NCBI RefSeq assembly: GCF_015221875.1
Contig: NZ_JACYGY010000002.1
Span: forward strand, 355,573 to 419,572
DNA: 64,000 nt
Reading direction: 5' to 3'
Source of the DNA: Dyadobacter subterraneus
Lineage (GTDB): Bacteria; Bacteroidota; Bacteroidia; Cytophagales; Spirosomataceae
Shown: positions 55,611-64,000 of the stretch, one piece after another
Layout of the letters: every line of letters begins with the position of its first letter
How positions within the stretch are numbered: position 1 is the stretch's first letter
Position numbers and translations under genes: made by a program
The notes under the pieces: generated by a model
Database searches by the model: none
Told to the model about the DNA's origin: nothing
The model's input: only the letters and a program-made list of their open reading frames with translations

Positions 55611-55940
55611 CTACTTGAATACTGCTTCAAAAATAGCGTGTCCTTCAAGAAGAAGTGCCAGGATCAACCAGGCAATAAAAATGATAGGAACAAGTATCGA
55701 CCAGATTAACGTTTTAGTTTCATGCTTAAGGTGCATAAATTCACCTACAATATAAAATGCTTTTACAATCGTCATGATAATGAAAATCGAAACTTTCAAA
55801 ATTCCGTGAGGAACTGTAAAAGCGATAAGGAACTCCAATGATGTTAGGACAAGAAGAATCCAAAATGTTTTCCAGATTGCTTTACGCTGTTCTGCACCTG
55901 CGTGAGGATCCTGCTCGTGTATATGATGTACTTCTGACAT
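55611..55940 (-). CDS. Cytochrome c oxidase subunit IV
   Basis: A 109-residue small membrane protein with three transmembrane helices. It matches prokaryotic COX4 (caa3/quinol oxidase subunit IV): WKTFWILLVLTSLEFLIAF, IIMTIVKAFYIVGEFMHLKH with the conserved KAFYI-GEFMHL block, and ILVPIIFIAWLILALL. It stabilises the oxidase complex. It sits between subunit III and the SCO-like gene. Confidence 0.9.
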   Translation of the reverse strand: MSEVHHIHEQDPHAGAEQRKAIWKTFWILLVLTSLEFLIAFTVPHGILKVSIFIIMTIVKAFYIVGEFMHLKHETKTLIWSILVPIIFIAWLILALLLEGHAIFEAVFK

Positions 55941-55970
55941 ATGATTTAGAATTAAATAAGCTACTGTTGA

Positions 55971-56741
55971 TTAAACCAGATAAAAGAATGTAAATACAAA
56001 TACCCAAACAAGGTCTACAAAGTGCCAGTAAAGACCCACTTTTTCAACCATTTCATAACTTCCGCGTTTGTCATAAAAACCAGTTGCAGAACGGAAGAAA
56101 ATAAGAATATTCAAAATAACCCCACTAAATACGTGCGTTCCGTGAAATCCGGTAATGAAGAAGAAGAAATCTGCAAATGCCGGAGGACCATATTGATTCT
56201 GAGTCAAATTAGCTCCGTGAATTACTTTCTCAACAAATGTACCGTTTTCAAAAACCTTCATCATCGAACCAGCTTCTGTTCCGTGGATAAAGTGACTCCA
56301 TTCCCAAGCCTGGCATCCAAGGAACGTAAAACCTCCAAGAATTGTCCAAAGCATATATTTTTCAACATTTGCACGGTCCATGCGGTGGCCGGCTTCTACT
56401 GCAAGTACCATTGTAACACTACTTGCAATAAGAATAAATGTCATAATTCCAACGAAAACCAATGGTAACGAAATTCCGTGCATAAATGGCACAGATTCGT
56501 ATACTTTTTCAGGTATTGGCCAGTACAGATCTGAAAAAGTAAAATCTGCTGCTTTTCCTGCAAAAGAAGGAAAACTGAAACGAGCCGTTCCATAAGCCAC
56601 CAGCAAGGCGGAGAAAGTAAAAGTATCTGAGATGAGGAAGAACCACATCATCAATTTCCCGTAACTCGCTTTCATAGGCTCGATCCCGCCCATCCACATT
56701 TTGGGTTCTACCGTGCCAGGTGTTGTTACATGTGCAGCCAT
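55971..56741 (-). CDS. Cytochrome c oxidase subunit III (longer copy)
   Basis: A 256-residue, seven-helix-type subunit III. KLMMWFFLISDTFTFSALLV, the conserved AVEAGHRMDR region, GCQAWEWSHF, FFITGFHGTHVFSGV and YWHFVDLVWVFVFTFFY are all family hallmarks. It is the second of two adjacent subunit III genes, starting 14 bases after the first. Having two subunit III-like genes is common in oxidase operons linked to alternative complex III. Confidence 0.95.
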   Translation of the reverse strand: MAAHVTTPGTVEPKMWMGGIEPMKASYGKLMMWFFLISDTFTFSALLVAYGTARFSFPSFAGKAADFTFSDLYWPIPEKVYESVPFMHGISLPLVFVGIMTFILIASSVTMVLAVEAGHRMDRANVEKYMLWTILGGFTFLGCQAWEWSHFIHGTEAGSMMKVFENGTFVEKVIHGANLTQNQYGPPAFADFFFFITGFHGTHVFSGVILNILIFFRSATGFYDKRGSYEMVEKVGLYWHFVDLVWVFVFTFFYLV

Positions 56742-56754
56742 TGGTGAAAAATTA

Positions 56755-57342
56755 TCAATTAAAAGTCAATAAAAAAACAAAAAGATATAACCAAAGTAAA
56801 TCCAGAAAATGCCAATATGTAGCACAAATCTGTATTTGTCTCAAACTCTTGGAATGCACTTTAAAGCGAAACACTGCTCTCCATGCAAAAAGCAGTACAA
56901 TAAGACCGCTTATAATATGAAATCCGTGTAATCCCGTAAATACATAAAAAAATGAACCAGAAGGATTTCCCACAAAATAAACATTCGCTGCAACCAAGTC
57001 TTTCCATCCCTGAAACTGCATCCATAAGAATGCCAATCCAAGTGCAAAAGTAACAGAAATTGCTATTTTCAAAGTCTTGAAATCATCTTTTTTTGCGGCG
57101 AAGTAAGCCCACTGCATAGAAAGACTGCTAACCACCAATACAGCAGAACTGTACCAGAAAATCTTAGGCATCTCGAATTCAAGCCAGTTACCTTCTGCTC
57201 TTCTTACAAGATAAGCACTTGTCTGAGATGCAAAAAGCATGATTATACTAACCAAAAACAACCAAAGGATAAACTTCATTGGATCCATAGCCAATGTCTC
57301 CTGGGGTTCTTTATCTACTTTTAACTGCTGAATATTTTCCAT
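56755..57342 (-). CDS. Cytochrome c oxidase subunit III-like protein (shorter copy)
   Basis: A 195-residue, five-helix protein of the heme-copper oxidase subunit III family. It contains FILWLFLVSIIMLFASQTSA, FFYVFTGLHGFHIISGLIVL and YWHFLDLLWLYLFVFLL, the latter two aligning with the paralogue downstream. It lacks the two N-terminal helices of the longer copy. It is 17 bases downstream of ctaB. Confidence 0.93.
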   Translation of the reverse strand: MENIQQLKVDKEPQETLAMDPMKFILWLFLVSIIMLFASQTSAYLVRRAEGNWLEFEMPKIFWYSSAVLVVSSLSMQWAYFAAKKDDFKTLKIAISVTFALGLAFLWMQFQGWKDLVAANVYFVGNPSGSFFYVFTGLHGFHIISGLIVLLFAWRAVFRFKVHSKSLRQIQICATYWHFLDLLWLYLFVFLLTFN

Positions 57343-57359
57343 TTCACTTAAATACTATA

Positions 57360-58259
57360 TCACAATTTATCCAACAAAAACGCAATCTGAACAATAGGCA
57401 AATATATAAAGGAACCAAACATTAATTGACGAGCTGTTTTGTCAGAACATTTCCTCATTAAATGAAATGTCTGAGCAAGGAATAGTACGCCAAAGACTGT
57501 TGCTACGAAAGCAGAGTTGATGCCTGTCATACCTAATTGATAAGGTAACCAACCTATCGGAAGCAAAAATAACGTGTAAATCATGATTTGCATCGTTGTA
57601 TCTGCATCTTTCAAACCATTTGCTGGTAATAATTTAAAACCTGCACGTTTGTAATCGTCATCCAAAACCCAGGCAATCGCCCAAAAATGCGGGAACTGCC
57701 AGAAAAATTGAATTGCAAATAAAATCCCTGGTTCAAGACCGAAATGATTCGTAGCTGCTACCCATCCAATCATTGGCGGAAATGCTCCCGGAAAAGCTCC
57801 TACAAAAACGGCAATCGGACCGACGCGTTTCAAAGGAGTATAGACAAATCCGTATAAAACAAGCGATAATAAAGCGAGAAGAGCACTAATCAAATTGAAG
57901 TAAACAACGAAAATAAAAAGCGATGAAACTCCAAGAAATACAGCCCAGATAATAGCTTGTTCAATAGTCACTCTGCCACTTGGTAAAGGACGATTTTCTG
58001 TTCTCTTCATCATTTTATCCAGATCTATTTCAAGTATCTGGTTGATGATATTAGCAGCACCTGTAATTCCAATTGAAGCAATACAGAAAAGAACGATTTT
58101 AATCCAGCTGACACTGCTGGCTCCTAAGCTATAACCCATCGCACCGGAAAAAGCGATTAAAAATGCAAGTCTGAATTTCAGTAATTCAAACAAAGCTTTT
58201 ACTTTATCTCCGACTTTTAAATCTAAATTTTCTTGTGCTGATGTCATTATTTTACTCAT
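57360..58259 (-). CDS. ctaB: Protoheme IX farnesyltransferase (heme O synthase)
   Basis: A 299-residue membrane prenyltransferase that converts heme B to heme O. The ATG at 58257-58259 (MSKIMTS) is preferred over a TTG two codons earlier; an ATG four codons later is possible. The catalytic signature is NIINQILEIDLDKMMKRTEN with RPLPSGR, and the second Asp-rich loop is WVLDDDYKRAGFKLLPANG. It lies between ctaA and the subunit III genes. Confidence 0.96.
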   Translation of the reverse strand: MSKIMTSAQENLDLKVGDKVKALFELLKFRLAFLIAFSGAMGYSLGASSVSWIKIVLFCIASIGITGAANIINQILEIDLDKMMKRTENRPLPSGRVTIEQAIIWAVFLGVSSLFIFVVYFNLISALLALLSLVLYGFVYTPLKRVGPIAVFVGAFPGAFPPMIGWVAATNHFGLEPGILFAIQFFWQFPHFWAIAWVLDDDYKRAGFKLLPANGLKDADTTMQIMIYTLFLLPIGWLPYQLGMTGINSAFVATVFGVLFLAQTFHLMRKCSDKTARQLMFGSFIYLPIVQIAFLLDKL

Positions 58260-58265
58260 TTCCAA

Positions 58266-59294
58266 CTACACTAAATCCTTACTCAATTTAACAATGTCAT
58301 TACTCCATGACAGCTGATTCGCATTCATCAATAACCACATCATAAATTGCAAACCAATCATGATTATCGCTAACGTCAAATGGACTGGCTGCGCAAAAGG
58401 TGGTACTCCAAAGTAAGCCATCACAATACCAGTCAATATTTCCAGTCCTAAAATAGCCAGACAACCTTTTCCCATTTGTTTGATCCTGGATTCTCCTTCA
58501 ATCGAATGATTGATTTTATTTATCCAGAACACATTTGAAACAAGTACCAGTATTGAAAAGGACCTGTGAACGTAAAAAGGTATTCCCAATGCTGCAATCC
58601 ACTCCGCTCTTTCAGAATATCCCAATGAACGAATTACTTCATCCATTGTCTCACGAACCTGCGTTCCTAATAAAATCTGAATTAAAGACAGCGAGAGTAC
58701 TAAAATCGTTATTTTATCAATAACACTTTTATTTTTAATTTCCTTTCCATCCTTTTCTGCGGAATAAGATGATCTTATAAACAGATAGATTAAAATGAAT
58801 ACGATAACGATTGCCAAAAGCATATGTAACGTAATCATTACAGGATGTAATTCGGAAGAAACGACTTTTGATCCTAACCAACCCTGAAATCCTACCAAAA
58901 GAAAAGCTAACAGACTATATCTAAAAAAGCTTTTTCTATTTGATTTCAAATATGGCGTTGAAGCCAGAAGCGTAATAAAAATCAAAACTCCCGTTGCCGC
59001 TCCACAAAGCCTATTTACATATTCGATCCAAGTCTTAACCGGATTGAAAATTACTTCACCTTTTAATTTAGCTCCGTAAATCTCCTTATAATTTAATGGT
59101 AGCTGTGAGGCCTCCGTTGGAGGAATCCAGCTACCAAAGCATTTAGGCCAATCAGGACATCCCATACCAGCTCCGGTACTTCTTACTACCCCGCCAACCA
59201 TAATCAGGAAATAGAGGACAATAACAGTATTCAATGTTAACCGCCGGAAACGACGGTTAACACGTGAATCAATGAGCTTGGTTGAACTGGTCAT
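58266..59294 (-). CDS. ctaA: Heme A synthase (COX15/CtaA)
   Basis: A 342-residue eight-helix membrane enzyme that oxidises heme O to heme A. Conserved parts are VVRSTGAGMGCPDWPKCFGS, the internal duplication with histidines in LHPVMITLHMLLA, VHRSFSILVLVSNV and QPVHLTLAIIMIGLQF, and GTQVRETMDE. The start overlaps the end of ctaD by 26 bases, which indicates translational coupling. Together with ctaB this implies an A-type heme in the oxidase. Confidence 0.96.
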   Translation of the reverse strand: MTSSTKLIDSRVNRRFRRLTLNTVIVLYFLIMVGGVVRSTGAGMGCPDWPKCFGSWIPPTEASQLPLNYKEIYGAKLKGEVIFNPVKTWIEYVNRLCGAATGVLIFITLLASTPYLKSNRKSFFRYSLLAFLLVGFQGWLGSKVVSSELHPVMITLHMLLAIVIVFILIYLFIRSSYSAEKDGKEIKNKSVIDKITILVLSLSLIQILLGTQVRETMDEVIRSLGYSERAEWIAALGIPFYVHRSFSILVLVSNVFWINKINHSIEGESRIKQMGKGCLAILGLEILTGIVMAYFGVPPFAQPVHLTLAIIMIGLQFMMWLLMNANQLSWSNDIVKLSKDLV

Positions 59295-61149
59295 TAAAAT
59301 TTTGAGCCGCTATCTCTTTCTCGGTTGCAATCAATTCATTCTCATGAGGGAAATTAGATTCCAACGTTTGAGAATAAGGAATATTTTGAGGTATAAAATC
59401 CTCTGTTGCACCTGGTTTGCTATAATCGTATGACCAACGGTATACTGCTGGTATTTCACCTTCCCAGTTACCATGACCTGGTACAATTGGGGTAGTCCAT
59501 TCCAATGTATTAGATCTCCATGGATTTTGAGGAGCAGTTTTGCCTTTGAAAATGCTGCTGAAGAAGTTATACAAGAATATGAACTGAGCAAGGAATGACA
59601 AAATCGCAGCAACTGTGATGAACATGTTCATGTCCATAAACTTGTGCGTGAAATCGTAACTTGTGAATTGGTAATAACGACGTGGGAAACCTGCAATACC
59701 CACATAATGCATTGGGATAAATACTAAGTAGATTCCTACAAACGTAAACCAGAAGTGAATCTGACCCAACGTTCTGTTCATCATTTTACCAAACATTTTA
59801 GGGAACCAGTGATAAACTCCGGCAAATAAACCAAAAGCAGATGCTGCACCCATTACAAGGTGAAAGTGAGCTACAACGAAATAAGTATCGTGAAGCTGAA
59901 TATCAAGTGCACTGTTTCCAAGGATAATTCCTGTCAAACCACCCGATACAAACAAGGAAACCATACCAATTGCAAACAGCATACCCGGCGTAAATACGAT
60001 ATTACCTTTCCACAAAGTAGTGATGTAATTAAATCCTTTTACTGCCGAAGGAACCGCAATGATAAGAGTCAGGAACATAAATACAGATCCAAGGAATGGA
60101 TTCATACCTGTTACAAACATATGGTGAGCCCACACAATAAAGGCAAGAAACGCAATACCTAACATAGAAGCAATCATCGCACGGTAACCAAAGATTGGTT
60201 TACGTGAATTTGTTGCGATAACTTCAGATGTAATACCAAGACCTGGAAGAAGTACAATATATACTTCTGGGTGACCAAGGAACCAGAATAAATGTTGGAA
60301 AAGGATCGGACTACCACCAACATTTGGAAGTGCTTCACCATTGATATAGATTTCAGAAAGATAGAAACTCGTTCCGAAGTGACGGTCAAAAATCAATAAC
60401 AATACTGACGAGAACAATACCGGGAAGGATATAAGACCCAAAATTGCCGTAATAAGGAAAGACCAGATTGTCAGAGGAAGACGGTCAAACGACATACCAC
60501 GTGTACGCAAGTTAATTACCGTAGTGATGTAATTGATACCTCCTAAAAGCTGTGACACAATGAAAAATGCCATACTAATCAGCCAAAGCGTCATACCCAT
60601 TCCTGAGCCCTGATGCGCTTGTGGCAATGCACTTAAGGGAGGATAAATAACCCATCCACCCGCAGCAGGACCAGTTTGCAAGAATAAGGATGCGAACATA
60701 ATAACGCTGGCAAGGAAGAAGAACCAGTACGATAACATGTTCATAAATCCTGATGCCATATCTCGTGCACCAATTTGCAGAGGAATAAGGAAGTTACTAA
60801 AAGTACCACTTAAACCTGCTGTAAGTACGAAGAATACCATGATGGTACCGTGCATTGTTACCAAAGCAAGGTAAAAATTAGGATCCAGTTTACCTGTTTC
60901 GCTAATCCAGTTTCCAAATAATGGTTTCAACCATGACAAATTAGAATCAGGTAGTCCAAGTTGTATACGGAAGATAACGGACATAGAAATCCCGATTACC
61001 GCCCAAAGGATACCAGTAATAAGGTATTGCTTTGCTATAACCTTGTGATCCTCAGAAAATACGTATTTCTGCCAAAAGCTTTGTGCCTCGTGATGGTGCG
61101 CATGTTCCTCGTGGTGTACAGCGGCTTCCATTCCTTCAATAGCTGACAT
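59269..61149 (-). CDS. ctaD: Cytochrome c oxidase subunit I
   Basis: A 626-residue catalytic subunit with 12 core helices. The heme and CuB ligands lie in MHGTIMVFFVLTAGLSG, WFLGHPEVYIVLLPG (the His-Tyr pair), WAHHMFVTGMNP and HDTYFVVAHFHLVMGA. The Tyr of HPEVY and the Glu of GHPEVY mark an A-family oxidase. It reduces oxygen to water with proton pumping. It is 29 bases after subunit II. Confidence 0.98.
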   Translation of the reverse strand: MSAIEGMEAAVHHEEHAHHHEAQSFWQKYVFSEDHKVIAKQYLITGILWAVIGISMSVIFRIQLGLPDSNLSWLKPLFGNWISETGKLDPNFYLALVTMHGTIMVFFVLTAGLSGTFSNFLIPLQIGARDMASGFMNMLSYWFFFLASVIMFASLFLQTGPAAGGWVIYPPLSALPQAHQGSGMGMTLWLISMAFFIVSQLLGGINYITTVINLRTRGMSFDRLPLTIWSFLITAILGLISFPVLFSSVLLLIFDRHFGTSFYLSEIYINGEALPNVGGSPILFQHLFWFLGHPEVYIVLLPGLGITSEVIATNSRKPIFGYRAMIASMLGIAFLAFIVWAHHMFVTGMNPFLGSVFMFLTLIIAVPSAVKGFNYITTLWKGNIVFTPGMLFAIGMVSLFVSGGLTGIILGNSALDIQLHDTYFVVAHFHLVMGAASAFGLFAGVYHWFPKMFGKMMNRTLGQIHFWFTFVGIYLVFIPMHYVGIAGFPRRYYQFTSYDFTHKFMDMNMFITVAAILSFLAQFIFLYNFFSSIFKGKTAPQNPWRSNTLEWTTPIVPGHGNWEGEIPAVYRWSYDYSKPGATEDFIPQNIPYSQTLESNFPHENELIATEKEIAAQNFNDQFNQAH

Positions 61150-61178
61150 ATGCCTGTTTTGTATTTAAATTAATAAAA

Positions 61179-62291
61179 TTAGCGAAGTGCTGCACTTGTT
61201 CCAATTCCACCGCCCGCAGAAGCTGTTTTAGCAGTGTCAGCCGGAGTTGTTGTTTCAGCCGGCAAACCTTTCATTGCCTTAGCTTTCAAGTTGTCAGGTA
61301 CTTTCGCAAGATATTCCGGGTAAGTCTGAAGAAACGTAGTTTGTTCAGCACACCATTTTTTATAAGAAGCTTCGTCTTCAACAACCAGGTTAATCTTCAT
61401 AGAAAAATGACCTTGTCCACAAACTTCAGTACATGCTATCTCATATTTGAAATTCGGATCGTTTAAATCAGCACGCATCTGCGCTGTCGTTTTGTCCGGC
61501 ACAAACCAGAATTTGGTCGGCATACCAGGAACCGCATCCATTTTCACACGCATGTGAGGGATAAATACACTATGCAAAACATCACGTGCACGAATTTTCA
61601 AAAGAACTGGTCTGTTAACAGGAATGTGCATTTCAGTAGGATTCAAGAAATCATCGAATGAATTCTCATCTGATAAATCTATACCAACTTCATTTTGAGC
61701 ATCAATCAACTTATAATTGTAGTTACCAAGTTTGTTGTCATTCACACCACCGTAACGAACAATCCAGTTAAACTGCTTTCCGGTAATTTCAATAACTTCT
61801 GCATCAGCAGGAGCATCAGATGTAATATCAGACCAAGCCTTCCAACCTGTAAAAACCAACATAGCCATTACAATTGCCGGAATAATAGTCCAGATCAATT
61901 CTAACTTGTGGTTGTCCGGGTAAAAAGAAGCCTTATTACCTTTTTTATACTGGTATTTCCAGGCAAAAAAGAAAATTAAAAAGTTTACAAATGCGAACGG
62001 GATTGTAAGGATTCCCATTGAGAACCAAAACAGATCATCTGTTCTTCTTCCGTGTACAGATGATGCAACCGGCAAGAAGTGCTCTCTTGCATGCAGGTAA
62101 GACCATGTAATTCCGATGGCAGCTGCAACAAGAATTACAATAAACATCGCTCCATTCCAGCCATTACCTTCCGGTACAGCATCAGCCGATTCCGGCTTCT
62201 TAACACTTGAGAGAACGCCTTGCAGCCTGGAAATCACAATACCTGTGAGAACCACAAAAACTAAGGCAACTATTGCAATGATAAAATACAT
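61179..62291 (-). CDS. ctaC: Cytochrome c oxidase subunit II
   Basis: A 370-residue subunit with the binuclear CuA centre. Three hydrophobic segments precede the cupredoxin domain. KQFNWIVRYGG and VLHSVFIPHMRVKMDAVPGM come first, then the CuA ligand block YEIACTEVCGQGHFSMKINL (C, E, C, H, M all present). No cytochrome c domain is fused at the C-terminus; instead a Thr/Ala-rich tail ends the protein. Electrons presumably arrive from ActE or a soluble cytochrome. Confidence 0.97.
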   Translation of the reverse strand: MYFIIAIVALVFVVLTGIVISRLQGVLSSVKKPESADAVPEGNGWNGAMFIVILVAAAIGITWSYLHAREHFLPVASSVHGRRTDDLFWFSMGILTIPFAFVNFLIFFFAWKYQYKKGNKASFYPDNHKLELIWTIIPAIVMAMLVFTGWKAWSDITSDAPADAEVIEITGKQFNWIVRYGGVNDNKLGNYNYKLIDAQNEVGIDLSDENSFDDFLNPTEMHIPVNRPVLLKIRARDVLHSVFIPHMRVKMDAVPGMPTKFWFVPDKTTAQMRADLNDPNFKYEIACTEVCGQGHFSMKINLVVEDEASYKKWCAEQTTFLQTYPEYLAKVPDNLKAKAMKGLPAETTTPADTAKTASAGGGIGTSAALR

Positions 62292-62312
62292 GATAATAAC
62301 AGGTTAAGCAAA

Positions 62313-63662
62313 TTAGGCGATATCGTGATGCAATGATTCTTCCAACATTGGATGGTGCTTTGGAATCAAATTTGCCTTTTCCAATTGAGTCGCCATCGAC
62401 CAAACAAATCCACAAATGAAGACAATGAAAAATCCCCATTCCAACGGTCCAAATCCCGCCGTATCCCCAGCACTACCAGGCATAATGTTCGTGTAAAAAT
62501 CCATATAATGGCCGATAATTACACTCCAGCAAGCCACTTTTAGAATCGAATGCGTAAACTTCGCGTCTCTTGTCATCAAAACCAGGAATGGTAAGAAGAA
62601 ATTAAGGAACAAAGTTATAAAGAAAGGAGCTTTGAAAATACTTCCATGTCCTCTGAATCTCTCGATGAAATAAATAATTTCCTCTGGCTGGTTGGCATAA
62701 TAGATTAAAAGGAATTGGGCAAACCATACATATGTCCAGAAAATACTGAATGCGAAAACGAATTTACCCAAATCCCTAAGGTGACTTGAATTTACTGCTT
62801 TCAAATATCCTCTTTCTCTTAACATTACCACAGTCAAAGTAATCACTGCCAATCCAGCCACGTGCCAGCTCGCAAGTGTATACCATCCAAACATAGTACT
62901 AAACCAGTGAGGATCGATTGACATTACAAAATCCCATGCAGATGTTGAAGAAGTTACTCCAAATATTACAAGAAATGCTGTTCCTAAACGTATTGATTTA
63001 TCATATAACTCAGTACCTCCGATTTGATCTTCTTCCAAAGAAAACTGACGTATTTTTCTCCACATGAAATACCATGCCACGAAGTAAAATACTAGTCTTC
63101 CTACGAAAAAGGGAGTATTAAGATATCCATGTTTTCCCGCTAAAACTTCATCATATTCTGGTCCACCTACTTCATAAACTTCACTATGTGTCCAGTGGAA
63201 TAAGTCATGACCTCCGAAGATAAATACCAAAAGCATTATAATACCGGTTATTGGTAAAAATGCCGGCATCGCTTCAGGTACTCTTTTAAATACTGCTGAC
63301 CATCCTGCTTGTGCAAGGTAGTTATAGGAAATGAAAAACATTCCAACCACAGATATTCCGGTAAAATATACTGCATTCACCCAAAGGTTCGCCCAGATAC
63401 GTGTTAGCCAGCTAACGTGATGCTCTTCCGGAGCAGCATGACCCGCCGCTTCATGACCAGCTGCCGCAGCATGTCCGGTTATAGCATTTACAGCTCCGTG
63501 TGCTGCTTCTACTTCATGATGTCCTCCGCCGTTAGCTGCCAGATAAATCCCTACTACAACCAGAGCAGCTCCAACAGCTCCTCCAATAATAAGGTTTCTT
63601 TTAGCTCCCGATGTGAATTCAAACCGTTCTTCAATAGAAGGAATCGAATGTGCTGATGCCAT
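62313..63662 (-). CDS. actF: Alternative complex III subunit ActF
   Basis: A 449-residue membrane protein with about ten transmembrane helices and no heme motif. A histidine-rich periplasmic loop lies near residues 45-80 (GGGHHEVEAAHG, GHAAAAGHEAAGHA). Conserved-looking segments include HDLFHWTHSEVYE, TSAWDFVMSIDPHWFSTMFG and WTYVWFAQFLLIYYANQPEE, as in the quinol:cytochrome c oxidoreductase membrane subunit (NrfD-related in fold). It lies between actE and ctaC, as in known ACIII operons. Confidence 0.9.
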   Translation of the reverse strand: MASAHSIPSIEERFEFTSGAKRNLIIGGAVGAALVVVGIYLAANGGGHHEVEAAHGAVNAITGHAAAAGHEAAGHAAPEEHHVSWLTRIWANLWVNAVYFTGISVVGMFFISYNYLAQAGWSAVFKRVPEAMPAFLPITGIIMLLVFIFGGHDLFHWTHSEVYEVGGPEYDEVLAGKHGYLNTPFFVGRLVFYFVAWYFMWRKIRQFSLEEDQIGGTELYDKSIRLGTAFLVIFGVTSSTSAWDFVMSIDPHWFSTMFGWYTLASWHVAGLAVITLTVVMLRERGYLKAVNSSHLRDLGKFVFAFSIFWTYVWFAQFLLIYYANQPEEIIYFIERFRGHGSIFKAPFFITLFLNFFLPFLVLMTRDAKFTHSILKVACWSVIIGHYMDFYTNIMPGSAGDTAGFGPLEWGFFIVFICGFVWSMATQLEKANLIPKHHPMLEESLHHDIA

Positions 63663-63697
63663 TATTCAAATATTATTTCTCAGTTATCAAAAATAAA

Positions 63698-64000
63698 TTA
63701 TGCTCCTTTTTGCAGCTTTTGTACGTAGTGTACAATTTTCCAACGCTCCTCAGGATTAATTTGCGAACCATGAGGCCACATCCGTGCTTTACCGTATGTA
63801 ATTACATGGAAAATATGTCCTTCATTCAGGTTTTTGTATGCATCGCTCGCATAATTAGGAACCCCTTTGTAAACAGCTCCAACTTTTCCATCACCTGCTC
63901 CGGTTGCACCGTGGCAATGCTGGCAATATCTCTCAAACAAAACCTTACCTTCTGCAAGCGTGTTTTCATTAAGAGGAACAGGATTTTTCAATACTCTTTC
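63698..64000 (-). CDS. actE: Alternative complex III monoheme cytochrome c ActE (partial at right edge)
   Basis: The 3' part of a cytochrome c gene. The frame is open through base 64000 (ERVLKNPVPLNENT), so the true start is outside; an internal TTG is not a credible start. The visible 100 residues include the c-type heme site YCQHCHGATGAGDGK and a likely axial Met in ARMWPHGSQINPEERW. ActE-type cytochromes carry electrons from the ACIII core to the oxidase. The gene is 35 bases upstream of actF. Confidence 0.88.
   Translation of the reverse strand, partial: ERVLKNPVPLNENTLAEGKVLFERYCQHCHGATGAGDGKVGAVYKGVPNYASDAYKNLNEGHIFHVITYGKARMWPHGSQINPEERWKIVHYVQKLQKGA

Noticed and set aside
63989..63991. 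TTG as the start of actE
   Set aside because: The frame stays open to the window edge, and ActE proteins are longer, so the gene is simply cut by the window.

Overview
The window looks like chromosome from a member of the Bacteroidota, most likely order Cytophagales and plausibly Dyadobacter or a close relative (inference; no 16S rRNA is present). The evidence is: a type IX secretion C-terminal sorting domain, a GldA-type ABC ATPase, DUF2958, DUF3467 and DUF5009-type genes, an alternative complex III / cytochrome oxidase operon, GH92/GH43/GH106 enzymes, almost no Shine-Dalgarno sites, and promoters of the Bacteroidota form TTTG-N19/20-TAnnTTTG (clear copies before tRNA-Arg, before the membrane protein at 15457, and before the tRNA-tuf-rpo operon). 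No prophage, insertion sequence, CRISPR array or rRNA operon was found.

Layout. 1-892: 5' part of a repeat-built surface protein that runs off the left edge. 973-7199: a NagZ/beta-lactamase-fold fusion, a GldA-like ATPase, a repeat-filled spacer (5017-5404), a DUF5009-type acyltransferase and a small lipoprotein. 7350-7803: a RelB/RelE-type toxin-antitoxin pair. 7878-16980: nuoL-nuoM cut off from the rest of complex I, a serine hydrolase, a methyltransferase, asnS, a membrane protein and a crotonase-family enzyme. 17070-17275: tRNA-Arg and tRNA-Pro. 17391-22896: an AraC regulator divergent from a Tet(X)-related flavin monooxygenase, a T9SS cargo protein, DUF2958 and a TetR regulator with two likely operators. 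23139-31165: GH92, GH43 and GH71/99-like hydrolases around a membrane-spanning kelch/SARP-type regulator. 31291-33592: endonuclease V, a glutaminyl cyclase-like lipoprotein and DUF3467.

33752-47420 is the central information-processing operon, all on the minus strand. In the order transcribed it reads tRNA-Tyr, tRNA-Gly, tRNA-Thr, tuf, tRNA-Trp, secE, nusG, rplK, rplA, rplJ, rplL, rpoB, rpoC. A 334-base structured spacer separates rplL from rpoB. 47586-50115 is an ECF sigma factor / putative anti-sigma / beta-barrel operon, followed by murI on the other strand, a 200-base inverted-repeat element and a GH106-like hydrolase.

54124-64000 is the end of a respiratory operon transcribed leftwards: actE (cut by the right edge), actF, cytochrome c oxidase II and I, heme A synthase, heme O synthase, two subunit III genes, subunit IV, a SCO-like protein, DUF420 and a small exported CxxC protein. 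These would form a quinol to cytochrome c to oxygen chain with its heme and copper assembly factors.

Most of the window is conserved housekeeping. The parts that best repay a second look are the kelch/SARP membrane regulator beside mannan-type glycosidases, the structured rplL-rpoB spacer, the TetR operator pair, the SCO protein without its usual copper-binding His together with the small CxxC protein, the Tet(X)-family enzyme, and the repeat-built intergenic elements at 5017-5404 and 51206-51406.
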